Shown in pieces: positions 15,281 through 23,229 of a DNA stretch of 64,000 bases. The first letter of the stretch is position 1; the number at the start of each line of letters is the position of its first letter. The DNA is from Candidatus Nomurabacteria bacterium. GTDB taxonomy: Bacteria; Patescibacteriota; Minisyncoccia; Phycocordibacterales; UBA10002. A program made the position numbers and the translations under genes. The stretch is from the NCBI GenBank assembly GCA_943349725.1, contig CALQZP010000001.1:15021-79020 (forward strand), read 5' to 3'. Below the pieces are notes generated by a model, which worked only from the letters and a program-made list of their open reading frames with translations, had not been told where the DNA came from and ran no database searches.

Positions 15281-16951
15281 ATGGTTACTTTTGATGATGA
15301 AAAAGAAGAACGAGAGCTGGATGAGGTGCGCCTTACGGAGGAAGAGGACCTTATCAAGTTTCTTGCCGATAAACACGGCCTCCCGTATATAGACCTCCTC
15401 ACGTTTTCCGTAGAAAATGACGCCCTCCGCCTGCTACCCGAAGCCGAAGCACGAGCAGGCAAACTCGCCGTATTTTCCCTCAATGGGAAAAAAGTAAGTG
15501 TTGCCATCTTTACGCCAAACACCCCTGAAGTGCAGACCGCTCTCAAAAAAATTGAAACTGCGGGGTATCACACCGAGGTATATATGGCTACAACCAAAAG
15601 CCTTGAGAAGGCGTGGCTACATTACCAAGAAATATCTCACGCAACACTAAGTCACGCGGGAACCGTTGATATGAGTGTGGAGGGGGTAAAGGAGGCGGCG
15701 ACCAACATTAAGCACCTACCAGACGTTATTCCCCAGATAGAGGCGGTGGTCACCTCCAAGGAGCAAAATCGTATTTCCCGCCTGATAGAGGTCATTATGG
15801 GCGCGGCCATCGCGCTTGATGCGTCCGACATTCACATTGAGCCAGAAGAAACGTACATACAACTTAGATTCCGTCTTGATGGTATTTTGCAGGAGGTCGT
15901 TAAGCTTGACCACGCGACATACAAGCTCCTCAATTCACGTATCAAGCTCCTCTCCGGCCTCAAGCTCAACGTCAAAGCAGAGGCGCAGGACGGGCGCTTC
16001 AGCGTAGACTTGGGTGAGAGCGCGATTGAAATACGTACCTCCCTCCTCCCCGGTGCCTATGGCGAATCCATCGTTATGCGTCTTCTTGACCCGAAATCAA
16101 TTTCGGTTCCGCTTGAATCCTTAGGTATGCACCCGATTCTTCTTGGCGTCGTAGAACATGAAATAGCAAAACCAAACGGTATGCTCCTCACCACTGGCCC
16201 TACCGGTTCCGGAAAAACGACCACACTCTACGCCTTCCTAAGGAAAATCCACACTCCAGGGGTAAAAATCATTACCATTGAAGACCCTATTGAGTATCAT
16301 CTGCAGGGCATCGTACAAACCCAAGTTGAAGTGGCCAAGCATTACACTTTTGCTTCAGGTCTTCGTTCAGCTCTTCGGCAGGACCCCGACGTTATGATGG
16401 TGGGTGAAATCCGAGATGAGGAAACCGCCGAAATCGCCATCAACGCGTCACTTACAGGACACTTGGTGTTCTCCACGCTCCATACCAACAACGCCGCAGG
16501 TACCTTTCCACGCCTCATTGACCTTGGGGTAAATCCAAAGACGATAACCTCCGCCATTAGTCTTGCGATGGCCCAGCGATTGGTACGAAAACTGTGCCCT
16601 GTGTGCAAGAAAGAGGTGCCTCTTGATGAGGCGACTATGGCGAGATTTACCAAAATGCTCGCCGGTCTTCCTGAAACCGCGAATCCAGAAAATAAAACAA
16701 AGATGTGGACGGCGGTTGGGTGCGATAAATGCAACAATACTGGCTACAAAGGGCGCACAGGTGTCTATGAGGCAATCAAAGCAGATGCTTCTATTGAGAA
16801 GATAGTACTTGAGAACCCGAGCGAGCGTGAAATTGCCGAGGTTGCTCGACCACAAGGCATTCCCACGATGGGACAAGACGGAATTTTGAAGATTTTGTCC
16901 GGAATGACCTCGCTGGAGGAGCTGGAGAGAGTGGTAAACCTAGAATCCTAA
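15281..16951 (+). CDS. pilB: Type IV pilus assembly / type II secretion ATPase (PilB/GspE family)
   Basis: Hexameric ATPase that powers pilus extension from the cytoplasmic face. The N-terminal domain (about residues 20-120) is GspE-N-like. The ATPase shows Walker A GPTGSGKTTTL, the Asp box EDPIEYHL, Walker B-region MMVGEIRDEETAEIA and the His box GHLVFSTLHTN. Two Cys pairs (CPVCKKE and GCDKCNNTGYKGRTGVYE) form the zinc site of this family. The ATG at 15281 is preferred to one at 15239 because the upstream stretch is palindromic spacer sequence. No other pilus genes are in the window. Confidence 0.93.
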   Translation: MVTFDDEKEERELDEVRLTEEEDLIKFLADKHGLPYIDLLTFSVENDALRLLPEAEARAGKLAVFSLNGKKVSVAIFTPNTPEVQTALKKIETAGYHTEVYMATTKSLEKAWLHYQEISHATLSHAGTVDMSVEGVKEAATNIKHLPDVIPQIEAVVTSKEQNRISRLIEVIMGAAIALDASDIHIEPEETYIQLRFRLDGILQEVVKLDHATYKLLNSRIKLLSGLKLNVKAEAQDGRFSVDLGESAIEIRTSLLPGAYGESIVMRLLDPKSISVPLESLGMHPILLGVVEHEIAKPNGMLLTTGPTGSGKTTTLYAFLRKIHTPGVKIITIEDPIEYHLQGIVQTQVEVAKHYTFASGLRSALRQDPDVMMVGEIRDEETAEIAINASLTGHLVFSTLHTNNAAGTFPRLIDLGVNPKTITSAISLAMAQRLVRKLCPVCKKEVPLDEATMARFTKMLAGLPETANPENKTKMWTAVGCDKCNNTGYKGRTGVYEAIKADASIEKIVLENPSEREIAEVARPQGIPTMGQDGILKILSGMTSLEELERVVNLES

Positions 16952-17090
16952 AATCCAATACCCAAACACCAAATCCCAAACAACACCCAAAGCCCGAAAT
17001 CTTCAAACAAAGATTTCTTTCTAGAGATTTTGAGTTTGGAATTTGTGATTTGTTTGGTTTTTGGAGATTGTGATCTGAAATTTTCAGCTT
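16952..17090. repeat. AT-rich imperfect palindrome after pilB
   Basis: C-rich words on the left (AATCCCAAACAACACCC, ATCTTCAAACAAAGAT) face G/T-rich words on the right (GAGTTTGGAATTTGTGATTTG), giving a long imperfect hairpin. Same class as the spacer after the Mur ligase; probably ends the pilB transcript. Confidence 0.5.
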
Positions 17091-17140
17091 GCGAGTGTCT
17101 TGACCACAAGCTGATTGAATGACCCGCTACTTTTTTCCGG

Positions 17141-17168
17141 TTGCATACAAAAAAAGCCCGTGTACTAT
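17141..17168 (+). promoter_or_regulatory. Promoter of the structured RNA
   Basis: TTGCAT (17141-17146), 16-nt spacer, TACTAT (17163-17168). Start of transcription would be near 17176. Confidence 0.5.
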
Positions 17169-17175
17169 GGACTTA

Positions 17176-17425
17176 GTCTTCTTTTTTAATTCGTGTGAAC
17201 GACATCGGTAGTGTCGCAGTCCGCATGAGGCGGATGTCATCGTTCTAGAGAGGAATCTCTAAGCAATCAAACTTCTAATACGTGTACTAAAAGTGAACAT
17301 AGGACCTAAGGAGTGTTGCAGAGGGGTAAGCCGAAGCAAACTTCCAGAACGTCCTCGGTAAGATGTTGGAACCCGCCGAAACGGGCTGATCGCTTAGAGA
17401 TTTCTACCTAGAACCAATTTTTTTC
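17176..17425 (+). ncRNA. Candidate structured non-coding RNA, about 250 nt
   Basis: No open frame is convincing here. GTTCTAG-AGAGGAATCTCTAAGC (17242-17264) pairs with 17392-17414 over about 23 bp with few mismatches, and the right arm is followed by CAATTTTTTT (17415-17424), a terminator-like end. Inside lie TCCGC/GCGGA near 17219-17234 and CCCG/CGGG near 17372-17385. A promoter sits at the left edge. Motifs of RNase P RNA, tmRNA and SRP RNA were looked for and not found. Identity unknown; the remaining sequence up to 17831 shows only short frames and no clear signal. Confidence 0.55.
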
Positions 17426-17831
17426 GCTGTGTGGAACGCCATAAGGATAGTTTTCTCACGGAAAATCCTTACACCCTGCAGTTGGGCAACAAAAAAATCC
17501 CTCGTCGGAATCTTTTTAGCGTACATTTATCAAAAAACCGTCTACAGGATTTTCTTTCTCTCTCCCCTGTGTGCAAACAGTCTAGCACACAAACAATTCT
17601 CTGTCAACCAACTTTCTTACGTTGTCCCCGCGTAGGCGGGGAACCAGAAAGACGGCTCTGTATAAGACTATAATCACTTTTCTGTCGTGATGTACATTCC
17701 TGCAAGTTAGCCCCAGCACTTGGCCTTTAAACTGATTACATTTTGGCGATAATGAGAAAAAGTAGTTACACCTTACAAAGAAAAATATGTCGTGTGGCCA
17801 AGTAACGGGGTAAACCGTACAATTGAGGTCT

Positions 17832-18869
17832 ATGAGTCCACAAGCTTCTCAAAAAGATCCTTCTGCTCCGGCTGTTCCCGAAGGAAATGACCTCTTTCTT
17901 GACCAAGCACTCCGCCCGTCGGTGTGGGACGACTATATCGGGCAAGAAAATATCAAAGAGAACCTGCGAATTCTCCTTACCGCGGCAAAAGAACGTTCAC
18001 ATGCGCCCGAACACCTCCTCTTCTATGGTCCTCCGGGACTTGGTAAGACCACACTCGCCCATCTCATCGCGAAAGAGATGAACGCGCAGATAAAAATTAC
18101 GTCGGGACCCGCCATCGAGCGCGTGGGTGACCTCGCCTCCATCCTCACCAACCTCTCACCTGGCGATATTCTTTTTATAGACGAGATACATCGCCTCTCA
18201 AAACAAATTGAAGAGATACTCTACCCCGCGATGGAGTCGGGGAGGCTCGACATCATTATCGGCAAGGGGCCGAGCGCGCGCACCGTGCAACTTGAGATAC
18301 CGCCCTTCACGCTTATCGCCGCGACCACTCGTATCGCGATGCTCTCTTCCCCACTTCGTTCCCGTTTCAGTGGAGGAACGTTCCGCTTGGAGTACTACAC
18401 ACAAGATGAGATTGAAAAAATCCTTTCTCGCTCCGCAAAAATCCTCGGCATAGAATCCAAAGATGGTTCACTCAAAGAAATTGCGATGCGCAGTCGCTCT
18501 ACACCGAGAACCGCCAATTATCTACTGAAGCGCTCGCGCGACTTCGCCCAGGTGGGTAAACGTCCCCTCTCAAAAGAGTCCGTAAAGGAGGCACTGAAGC
18601 TCCTCGGTGTTGATGAGCTCGGTCTCCACCCTTCCGACCGCTCGCTTCTTACCGTCCTCATTGAAAAATTCGGTGGAGGGCCGGTGGGGCTTAGCACCCT
18701 CGGCGCTGCGCTCTCCGAGGAGATGGCCACTATCGAAGACGTGCACGAACCCTACCTCATTCAGCTCGGCCTCCTTGAACGCACCCCTCGTGGCCGCACT
18801 GCAACCCCACGGGCTTACGAGCACCTCAAAACCAAAGGAAAATTAGCGCCGCAAGAAAAACTTTTGTAA
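17832..18869 (+). CDS. ruvB: Holliday junction branch-migration helicase RuvB
   Basis: AAA+ motor that drives branch migration with RuvA. Walker A GPPGLGKTTLA, Walker B LFIDEIHRL, sensor region TLIAATTR and arginine-finger region RSRFS are present, as is the C-terminal winged-helix signature GGGPVGLSTLGAALSEE. At 345 residues the length is full. ATG at 17832 is preferred over an upstream TTG at 17823. It converges without a gap on the HicA-like gene. RuvC is at 33453; ruvA is not in the window. Confidence 0.96.
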   Translation: MSPQASQKDPSAPAVPEGNDLFLDQALRPSVWDDYIGQENIKENLRILLTAAKERSHAPEHLLFYGPPGLGKTTLAHLIAKEMNAQIKITSGPAIERVGDLASILTNLSPGDILFIDEIHRLSKQIEEILYPAMESGRLDIIIGKGPSARTVQLEIPPFTLIAATTRIAMLSSPLRSRFSGGTFRLEYYTQDEIEKILSRSAKILGIESKDGSLKEIAMRSRSTPRTANYLLKRSRDFAQVGKRPLSKESVKEALKLLGVDELGLHPSDRSLLTVLIEKFGGGPVGLSTLGAALSEEMATIEDVHEPYLIQLGLLERTPRGRTATPRAYEHLKTKGKLAPQEKLL

Positions 18870-19073
18870 TTACTTAAAATCTTCATCTCGAAGATTCGCT
18901 TGCCGAAGGATTGATTTGAATGTGCCGATAGGCACCTCCTTTCTGTTTGCAGGAACAATCACCACATACCCGTCTTTTTCGAATTTAGCATGACTGCCTT
19001 TTTGAGAAATAAAAGTAAAACCGCATCGCAAGAGAACGCACTCAATATGACGTGAGGAGTAAAATTTAGGCAT
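18870..19073 (-). CDS. hicA: HicA-family mRNA interferase toxin
   Basis: A 67-residue double-stranded-RNA-binding-fold protein typical of HicA toxins. The core GFTFISQKGSHAKFEKDGYVVIVPANRKEVPIGT contains the G-S-H catalytic histidine and the conserved P.H/N.EVP...T block. It overlaps the upstream HicB-like gene by 8 nt and so is translationally coupled to its antitoxin. Confidence 0.88.
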   Translation of the reverse strand: MPKFYSSRHIECVLLRCGFTFISQKGSHAKFEKDGYVVIVPANRKEVPIGTFKSILRQANLRDEDFK

Positions 19074-19284
19074 ACCGCAAAGAAGTTGACACCAACTCCG
19101 GTCGAAGCACCTCGGTCACTTTTGGTTTCCGGGAGGATTCGAAGTAAAGTTCAAGAGCCTCGGCTAGATTTTTAAGAGCCAATTTTTTGCTTTCTCCAAA
19201 ACTGGAAACATCCACGTTGAGGCATTGAGCTACGTAGTATTTCCCCTCTTTCCAAACTATATTTTTAAGATTTAAAGTTTTCAT
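19066..19284 (-). CDS. hicB: HicB-family antitoxin
   Basis: A 72-residue HicB-like protein: NIVWKEGKYYVAQCLNVDVSSFGES followed by ALKNLAEALELYFE is the partial RNase H-like fold of HicB antitoxins that cover the toxin active site. A DNA-binding C-terminal helix-turn-helix or ribbon-helix-helix, often fused in HicB, is lacking here; the preceding RHH gene may supply it. Start chosen at ATG 19284, 12 nt after the RHH stop. Confidence 0.85.
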   Translation of the reverse strand: MKTLNLKNIVWKEGKYYVAQCLNVDVSSFGESKKLALKNLAEALELYFESSRKPKVTEVLRPELVSTSLRYA

Positions 19285-19295
19285 AACACTAGAAG

Positions 19296-19511
19296 TTATA
19301 TCACATCCTTTAAGGAGCGCCCTCTTTTGAATCTTCCCTGCGCAAAATCCCTTTGGCTTCTCATGACAGACTGGTATAACTGCTCTTCTTCCCAAGCTCT
19401 CACCGCGTCCCTGAAAAACTCGCTAACGGAAGCGTAATTGCCTTCTTTAACCGCTATGTCCACATTGCGCTTGAGTGAAACCGGCATTGAAATGTTTAGT
19501 GTTGTTCTCAT
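19296..19511 (-). CDS. Ribbon-helix-helix regulator/antitoxin
   Basis: A 71-residue protein beginning MRTTLNISMPVSLKRNVD, the beta-strand plus helices of CopG/ParD-type DNA-binding antitoxins, with the usual YASVSEFFRDAVRAW helix. It is first in an operon with hicB and hicA. I infer that it is the DNA-binding arm of this module and binds the inverted repeat in its own promoter. An alternative is the antitoxin of a lost ParE-like toxin. Confidence 0.8.
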   Translation of the reverse strand: MRTTLNISMPVSLKRNVDIAVKEGNYASVSEFFRDAVRAWEEEQLYQSVMRSQRDFAQGRFKRGRSLKDVI

Positions 19512-19517
19512 ACAAGA

Positions 19518-19547
19518 AGTGTAGCAAATTGTGCTACAGGCCGTCAA
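19518..19547 (-). promoter_or_regulatory. Promoter and operator of the RHH-hicB-hicA operon
   Basis: Minus strand TTGACG (19542-19547), 18-nt spacer, TACACT (19518-19523). The spacer holds the near-perfect dyad TGTAGCA-AATTG-TGCTACA (19520-19538), a likely operator for the RHH protein, placed to block RNA polymerase. Confidence 0.7.
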
Positions 19548-19562
19548 ACAGCATCTTCCTAA

Positions 19563-19604
19563 CACAAAACCGCCCCGATGTAACATCGGGGCGGTTTTGT
19601 TTTT
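19563..19604. terminator. Strong hairpin terminator
   Basis: An 18-bp perfect stem ACAAAACCGCCCCGATGT/ACATCGGGGCGGTTTTGT with a one-base gap and a T-run on the plus strand. It insulates the toxin operon promoter. Confidence 0.8.
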
Positions 19605-19873
19605 CGTGTGCGAAGAGAGAGATTTAAAACACACGACCACTCTGCACTTGCCCTTCCGTAGCTTTATGCGTAGGAGGGTTTTCCGGGCTTGTGACCGACA
19701 CCTCTATTTTGCTTATTCGCGCTTGCCCGTCCGTAGTTTTATACGTAGGAGGGCGAATAACAGCATAGATGTGGCTGCATTAAACTAGGCGCTGGTTCTT
19801 ATTCGGAAACATGGTGCGCCAACCAATGTCGTTCGAGCCGTCGGGCGAACCTGCCCCGCAGTCTTTCCTGCTG
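19605..19873. repeat. Spacer with a duplicated 35-nt hairpin unit
   Basis: No gene is seen here. Two copies of a unit, near 19647-19680 (CCTTCCGTAGCTTTATGCGT then AGGAGGG) and 19726-19756 (CCGTCCGTAGTTTTATACGT then AGGAGGG), each contain facing TACG/CGTA arms. The rest carries no signal I can name. Confidence 0.45.
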
Positions 19874-20080
19874 TCAGTCTCGGGAGAACTTCGCGAACAG
19901 GATAGCCACAAAGGCCAGCCCAAGCTCCGCCCACATAAGGAGCATCGCTTGGTTCCAGTACGCTCGGAACCCTTCCGAGAACGGGGTCGGCTCCTGCCAG
20001 AGAATCACTGCTTTCATGGCCATTAAGCCAAGAGAGACAGCGACAATCGCGCGAGCCAACCCAAGGAACAACTTTCTCAT
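19874..20080 (-). CDS. Small two-span membrane protein
   Basis: A 68-residue protein with two hydrophobic helices (LFLGLARAIVAVSLGLMAM and AMLLMWAELGLAFVAILFA) joined by a short polar loop. The start is well supported by GGAGGTG 5 nt before the ATG. Upstream on the same strand is the element ACTTTATTGAGC shared with other genes of this island. No family recognised. Confidence 0.6.
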   Translation of the reverse strand: MRKLFLGLARAIVAVSLGLMAMKAVILWQEPTPFSEGFRAYWNQAMLLMWAELGLAFVAILFAKFSRD

Positions 20081-20208
20081 TTTTTCACCTCCTTCCGAGA
20101 ATTTGAGGATTTAAACCCAATGAACCCGCGACAATCTTTCAGTCTGCGAGCTCAATAAAGTGGAGAATTTTATAACCCACGCGAGATTCTTCCGAAACTC
20201 GCAACCTT

Positions 20209-20259
20209 GTCGAGCACCAATATCTTTTGGTGCTCGACCTGCGGACTATTAAGGGAGGT
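20209..20259 (-). terminator. Tandem hairpins after the 20.3-kb gene
   Basis: Perfect 11-bp stem GTCGAGCACCA/TGGTGCTCGAC (20209-20238), followed by TGCGGAC/GTCCGCA (about 20240-20263). These lie just past the stop at 20276 on the minus strand. Confidence 0.55.
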
Positions 20260-20275
20260 CCGCACTCCGTGTTTG

Positions 20276-20581
20276 TTATTTTTCCACCCAAGCTTTTGCG
20301 GCTTCGAGAGCCGCTTCGGCATCGGCGAAAAAACTCTGGTCGTTTTCGTTGCGCCAGAGTTTGAGAGACGACGTGGCACCTTGGAGCGCCACAATCATCT
20401 CGTTTTCACTGACCCGCTCTCTGGTCCAGTGAGCGGGGGCAGGGTGGGGCAGTCTTTCGAACAGTCCATCTCCGCCCTTAACCCCCGTGATCTGGAATAT
20501 CCGCTCTCCCACGGACCATTCCAGTGCTTTCCGTTCTCCCTCCACCCAGACACGGAGGAAGGCGAGGTCGTGTTTTGTCAT
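20276..20581 (-). CDS. Hypothetical protein, second gene of a coupled pair
   Basis: A 101-residue acidic/aromatic protein (MTKHDLAFLRVWVEGERKAL...) with no family I recognise and no membrane segment. Its ATG at 20581 lies 8 nt after the stop of the gene at 20590-20826, with TGAGGT just before it. The start codon sits in the loop of a perfect 10-bp hairpin (20564-20591) whose stem contains the ribosome site, suggesting that translation depends on ribosomes finishing the upstream gene. The coding sequence holds further hairpins such as GCGGCT/AGCCGC near 20301-20317 and AACTCTGG/CCAGAGTT near 20333-20362. Confidence 0.55.
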   Translation of the reverse strand: MTKHDLAFLRVWVEGERKALEWSVGERIFQITGVKGGDGLFERLPHPAPAHWTRERVSENEMIVALQGATSSLKLWRNENDQSFFADAEAALEAAKAWVEK

Positions 20582-20591
20582 ACACGACCTC
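20564..20591 (-). promoter_or_regulatory. Start-codon hairpin of the downstream gene
   Basis: GAGGTCGTGT (20564-20573) pairs perfectly with ACACGACCTC (20582-20591). The ATG is in the 8-nt loop and the ribosome-binding bases are in the stem, a layout typical of translational coupling. Confidence 0.6.
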
Positions 20592-20826
20592 AATTGGCCC
20601 AACTCCATTGCCCGACCGGAACCTCCATCTCCACGAGGAGACGTCCGGCCTGGCATCGGATGACAAGAGTTGCCTCGTCATCCTTGAGCCAAATTTCTTC
20701 GTCCGGAATTTGCTCCGGACGAATCCCAAGTTGCCCAGTCGCCTGAGCAACTTTTCCGGCCATCGCCTGCCACGCGGCGATGGCATCCGTGGTTAGAACC
20801 ACGGACCCCATGTTTATTTTTTTCAC
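20590..20826 (-). CDS. Hypothetical small protein, first gene of a coupled pair
   Basis: A 78-residue protein (MKKINMGSVVLTTDAIAAW...) without recognised domains. The GTG start at 20826 follows AGGAGG closely. Coding DNA contains TTCGTCCGGA/TCCGGACGAA (20698-20723, 10 bp), CCATCGC/GCGATGG near 20760-20782 and CCGTGGTT/AACCACGG near 20787-20804. It is likely co-transcribed with the next gene. Confidence 0.55.
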   Translation of the reverse strand: MKKINMGSVVLTTDAIAAWQAMAGKVAQATGQLGIRPEQIPDEEIWLKDDEATLVIRCQAGRLLVEMEVPVGQWSWAN

Positions 20827-20980
20827 GGGGTCCTCCTTTCACTTAAATTTTCTTCCTACTCTCCCACAAAACCATTGTCTTGCGAGAGTGATAAGAAGGT
20901 GAACGCCGTATCGTTCACCAAAACCCTAAACCTTTTCTTTTTGAATGTTGCACCGAATACGGTCGGCGTTTTATTCTTTA

Positions 20981-21625
20981 CTAGGAATTACAAAATTCCT
21001 GGTAGGCCGTTTTTGCCTCCGATTCAAACATGGTGATGGAGCCGAGACACCCATCGTAGGTGCCGCAGATTTCTACCCATGCCGGAATCGGCAGTGACAC
21101 TACCTTCTCCGGTGTTTCAATCTCCCGCACCTGCGGAAACTGCGCCGCTTTTAGGCGGAACATTTCCTTCATCTGCTGAGCCGAAACCCAAAAAATACTG
21201 GGTCTGAAGCTTACACTGACCCGACTTGATCCGACTATCGGCTCAATGAGGATATCGAACCTGATAGAATCCGGCCACACTAGGGTCTCTGGGTTTTTAT
21301 AGCCCGGACCGGACGCGCGGCCATAGAACCCCACGGACGCCAGCTCCTCGGGAGTGAGGGGAACTGCACTTCTCGCCGAGAGCTCCCTTCGCAAGGCGGC
21401 TTCCCACTCTTCGTACTTTCTGCCACTCCCTCCGTCAGGAACCGGCCCATTAATCTCAACGAGCAACTTGCTCGCTGAGTCGTCCAGCCCCGAAGCGACT
21501 GCTTCTTCGGCTAGATGGGTGCATTCGCGCCCCATGTGATACGCGGCAAAGAGCGCCGCGTGAATTGTTGATTTAATCCCACTTTTCTTGGCAGCAGGTG
21601 AGCCGGTTTTGTTTGTGTTGTTCAT
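20981..21625 (-). CDS. Hypothetical protein with start codon inside a long stem
   Basis: A 214-residue protein (MNNTNKTGSPAAKKSG...) of unknown family, with a Lys/Ala-rich start and no membrane segment. I choose the ATG at 21625 because AGGTTGCT precedes it; the frame extends ten codons further without a ribosome site. The start lies within the perfect 14-bp stem 21617-21670, so initiation is probably structure-controlled. Coding DNA has other small perfect hairpins, for example AGGAATT/AATTCCT over the stop region (20983-21000). Confidence 0.55.
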   Translation of the reverse strand: MNNTNKTGSPAAKKSGIKSTIHAALFAAYHMGRECTHLAEEAVASGLDDSASKLLVEINGPVPDGGSGRKYEEWEAALRRELSARSAVPLTPEELASVGFYGRASGPGYKNPETLVWPDSIRFDILIEPIVGSSRVSVSFRPSIFWVSAQQMKEMFRLKAAQFPQVREIETPEKVVSLPIPAWVEICGTYDGCLGSITMFESEAKTAYQEFCNS

Positions 21626-21670
21626 AGCAACCTGCTTCCGATAATTCGGAAACATATTGCTATGAACAAC
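21617..21670 (-). promoter_or_regulatory. Nested perfect stem enclosing a start codon
   Basis: GTTGTTCATAGCAA (21617-21630) pairs with TTGCTATGAACAAC (21657-21670) without mismatch, and TTCCGA/TCGGAA (21636-21651) forms an inner hairpin. The initiator codon and part of the ribosome site of the 20981-21625 gene are sequestered. Confidence 0.65.
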
Positions 21671-21876
21671 GACTCTATGAGCCGACCAACACTATTGCCC
21701 GGCTCAATAAAGTCCAGCACAACCGACCAAGGAAGTGCTGGGTAAATGTTGGAGAATTAACCCATTCTTTCTGAACAATTCTCCTTTTGTTCATAAAGTC
21801 ACAAGAGCCCGCAATACCGCTCTTGCATAACTTCTACCAATCACGCATTGCGACGCGTGTCCGATTTTAGTCGGGA

Positions 21877-22854
21877 TTATTTGAGATGGCGGGCCACCAC
21901 CTCGACCACCTGCTCGACCGTCAGGGTCGAACTGACTCCTTGCGGAGAACCCCCAATAGTCGGCGACCCGCCCCAGCCGGGTTCAAGCCCCGCCAACTCG
22001 GCGAGTGCTGCTTTGATGTCCGCGAACCTGGCCGCCTCAAACGCGCACACCGTAAACTTACGGTGTGGTTCGCCCACACCGAGCTTGAAACTCGGATTGA
22101 GGGCGACCACCACAGGGGCCAGGGAGTACCCGACCATCGTGGCGGCACGATGAGTGGACTCCACGACAGCAATTTTGTCGTCTGCCGTGGTCAAGTGTTT
22201 GATGGCACCCGACTCCAGCGCGCCGACCATCTCGTCGCGCTCCTTCTCCACCTGCTCGCGGTAGCGAGCAGGTTCCTCGCCGGTCAGAAGCCACTTTTCC
22301 ATCGTGGCGACCCGCTCGGCGAACGGGACCTTGAAGTCCGCCACCGCCGCGTTGATTGCGGCGAGCGGACGAGAGCTTTCGGCCGAGGCGCTCTCCTCCG
22401 GCCACGGATTGTCCGCGGTCGGAAGCGGTCGAGGCCCGGGATAACCACCCCAAGCAAATTTATCGGCCTTGGCGACCTTTTTCACCTGCTCCTGGCAAAA
22501 AAAAGTTGGCATATCACAACACCCACCACTGCTCTCCAACAGATGGTGACGAATCCCAATGACTGACATTGCCCCGACGGAGTCCAGATCGGGTCGCACG
22601 GTGGCCAGCGTTGTCCATTCCGCCGGCATTTCAATGCCGATCACGACCTCGATGGCCGACCTTCCAGCGTTTCCGCCGGTGTGTTGGGGGTCAATGTTCC
22701 CCAGTGAGCACCGTGCCGCCAATGCGGGCACGGTGACCTCGATCCCGAGAACCGGCCCCGATGCAAAGATCGCGTCGTTGGCCGCTTGAGCGGATGGGAG
22801 GTTTCGGGGATCCAGCACCGCGAATTTATAATTCTTCATAACAATTTCACTCAT
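21877..22854 (-). CDS. Hypothetical protein, possibly DHH-phosphoesterase-like
   Basis: A 325-residue protein. The stretch TLATVRPDLDSVGAMSVI near residues 82-99 resembles the DxD-containing DHH motif, and the C-terminal GWGGSPTIGGSPQG recalls the Gly-rich end of DHHA1 domains, but the middle contains none of the other DHH motifs that I can place. This is a tentative superfamily guess. ATG at 22854 follows a short upstream frame ending TGAG-ATG, suggesting coupling to a 17-codon leader. Coding DNA contains ACCTGCTCG/CGAGCAGGT (22250-22273) and ACACCGTAA/TTACGGTGT (about 22049-22069). Confidence 0.5.
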   Translation of the reverse strand: MSEIVMKNYKFAVLDPRNLPSAQAANDAIFASGPVLGIEVTVPALAARCSLGNIDPQHTGGNAGRSAIEVVIGIEMPAEWTTLATVRPDLDSVGAMSVIGIRHHLLESSGGCCDMPTFFCQEQVKKVAKADKFAWGGYPGPRPLPTADNPWPEESASAESSRPLAAINAAVADFKVPFAERVATMEKWLLTGEEPARYREQVEKERDEMVGALESGAIKHLTTADDKIAVVESTHRAATMVGYSLAPVVVALNPSFKLGVGEPHRKFTVCAFEAARFADIKAALAELAGLEPGWGGSPTIGGSPQGVSSTLTVEQVVEVVARHLK

Positions 22855-23229
22855 CTCAAAATAAAAACAAAGCTGTATCAGTTTTTTCGATACGGTCTTT
22901 GTCTTTCATACTGCGCGGGTTTCTATGTCGCGCAAATATGTCATCTCGAATTTTTCGACAAGTGAGCGGGGGTCTAGACTGTCCCCATTCACTGGTCGAA
23001 GTAAGTGAAATTACTATGAATACCTGTCTACAGACCGGCAAAATTTGTCGGCCTGATAAACAGGAGAAGTTTTTAACCGAAAACTTCTCCACATAACCCT
23101 TGCGATTATTTTTCTCGGGAAATCGTCCTTCCCAACGCACTGCATGCGAGGCTCACGCTTTAAAAAGGTGACAACAATTAGTGCTTCTGTAGCGAAAGTT
23201 GCACTATCTTTCGGATGTCTTTCCATCAG
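22855..23229 (-). other. Leader and terminator region
   Basis: No long gene is supported. On the minus strand a short frame MKDKDRIEKTDTALFLF ends one base before the ATG of the next gene and could be a leader peptide. A perfect 11-bp hairpin GGAGAAGTTTT/AAAACTTCTCC (about 23062-23090) follows the stop of the 23230-23565 gene; nearly the same hairpin recurs at 25036-25067 after another island gene. Confidence 0.45.

Noticed and set aside
17176..17425. Assignment of the structured RNA as RNase P RNA or tmRNA
   Set aside because: The conserved GAGGAAAGTCC/ACAGAA blocks of RNase P and the TTTCGAC start and TTCGA T-loop of tmRNA are not present on either strand.
22856..23140. A 94-codon minus-strand frame
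   Set aside because: It runs through the repeated terminator hairpin near 23062-23090 and only its last 17 codons are plausible, as a leader peptide coupled to the next gene.
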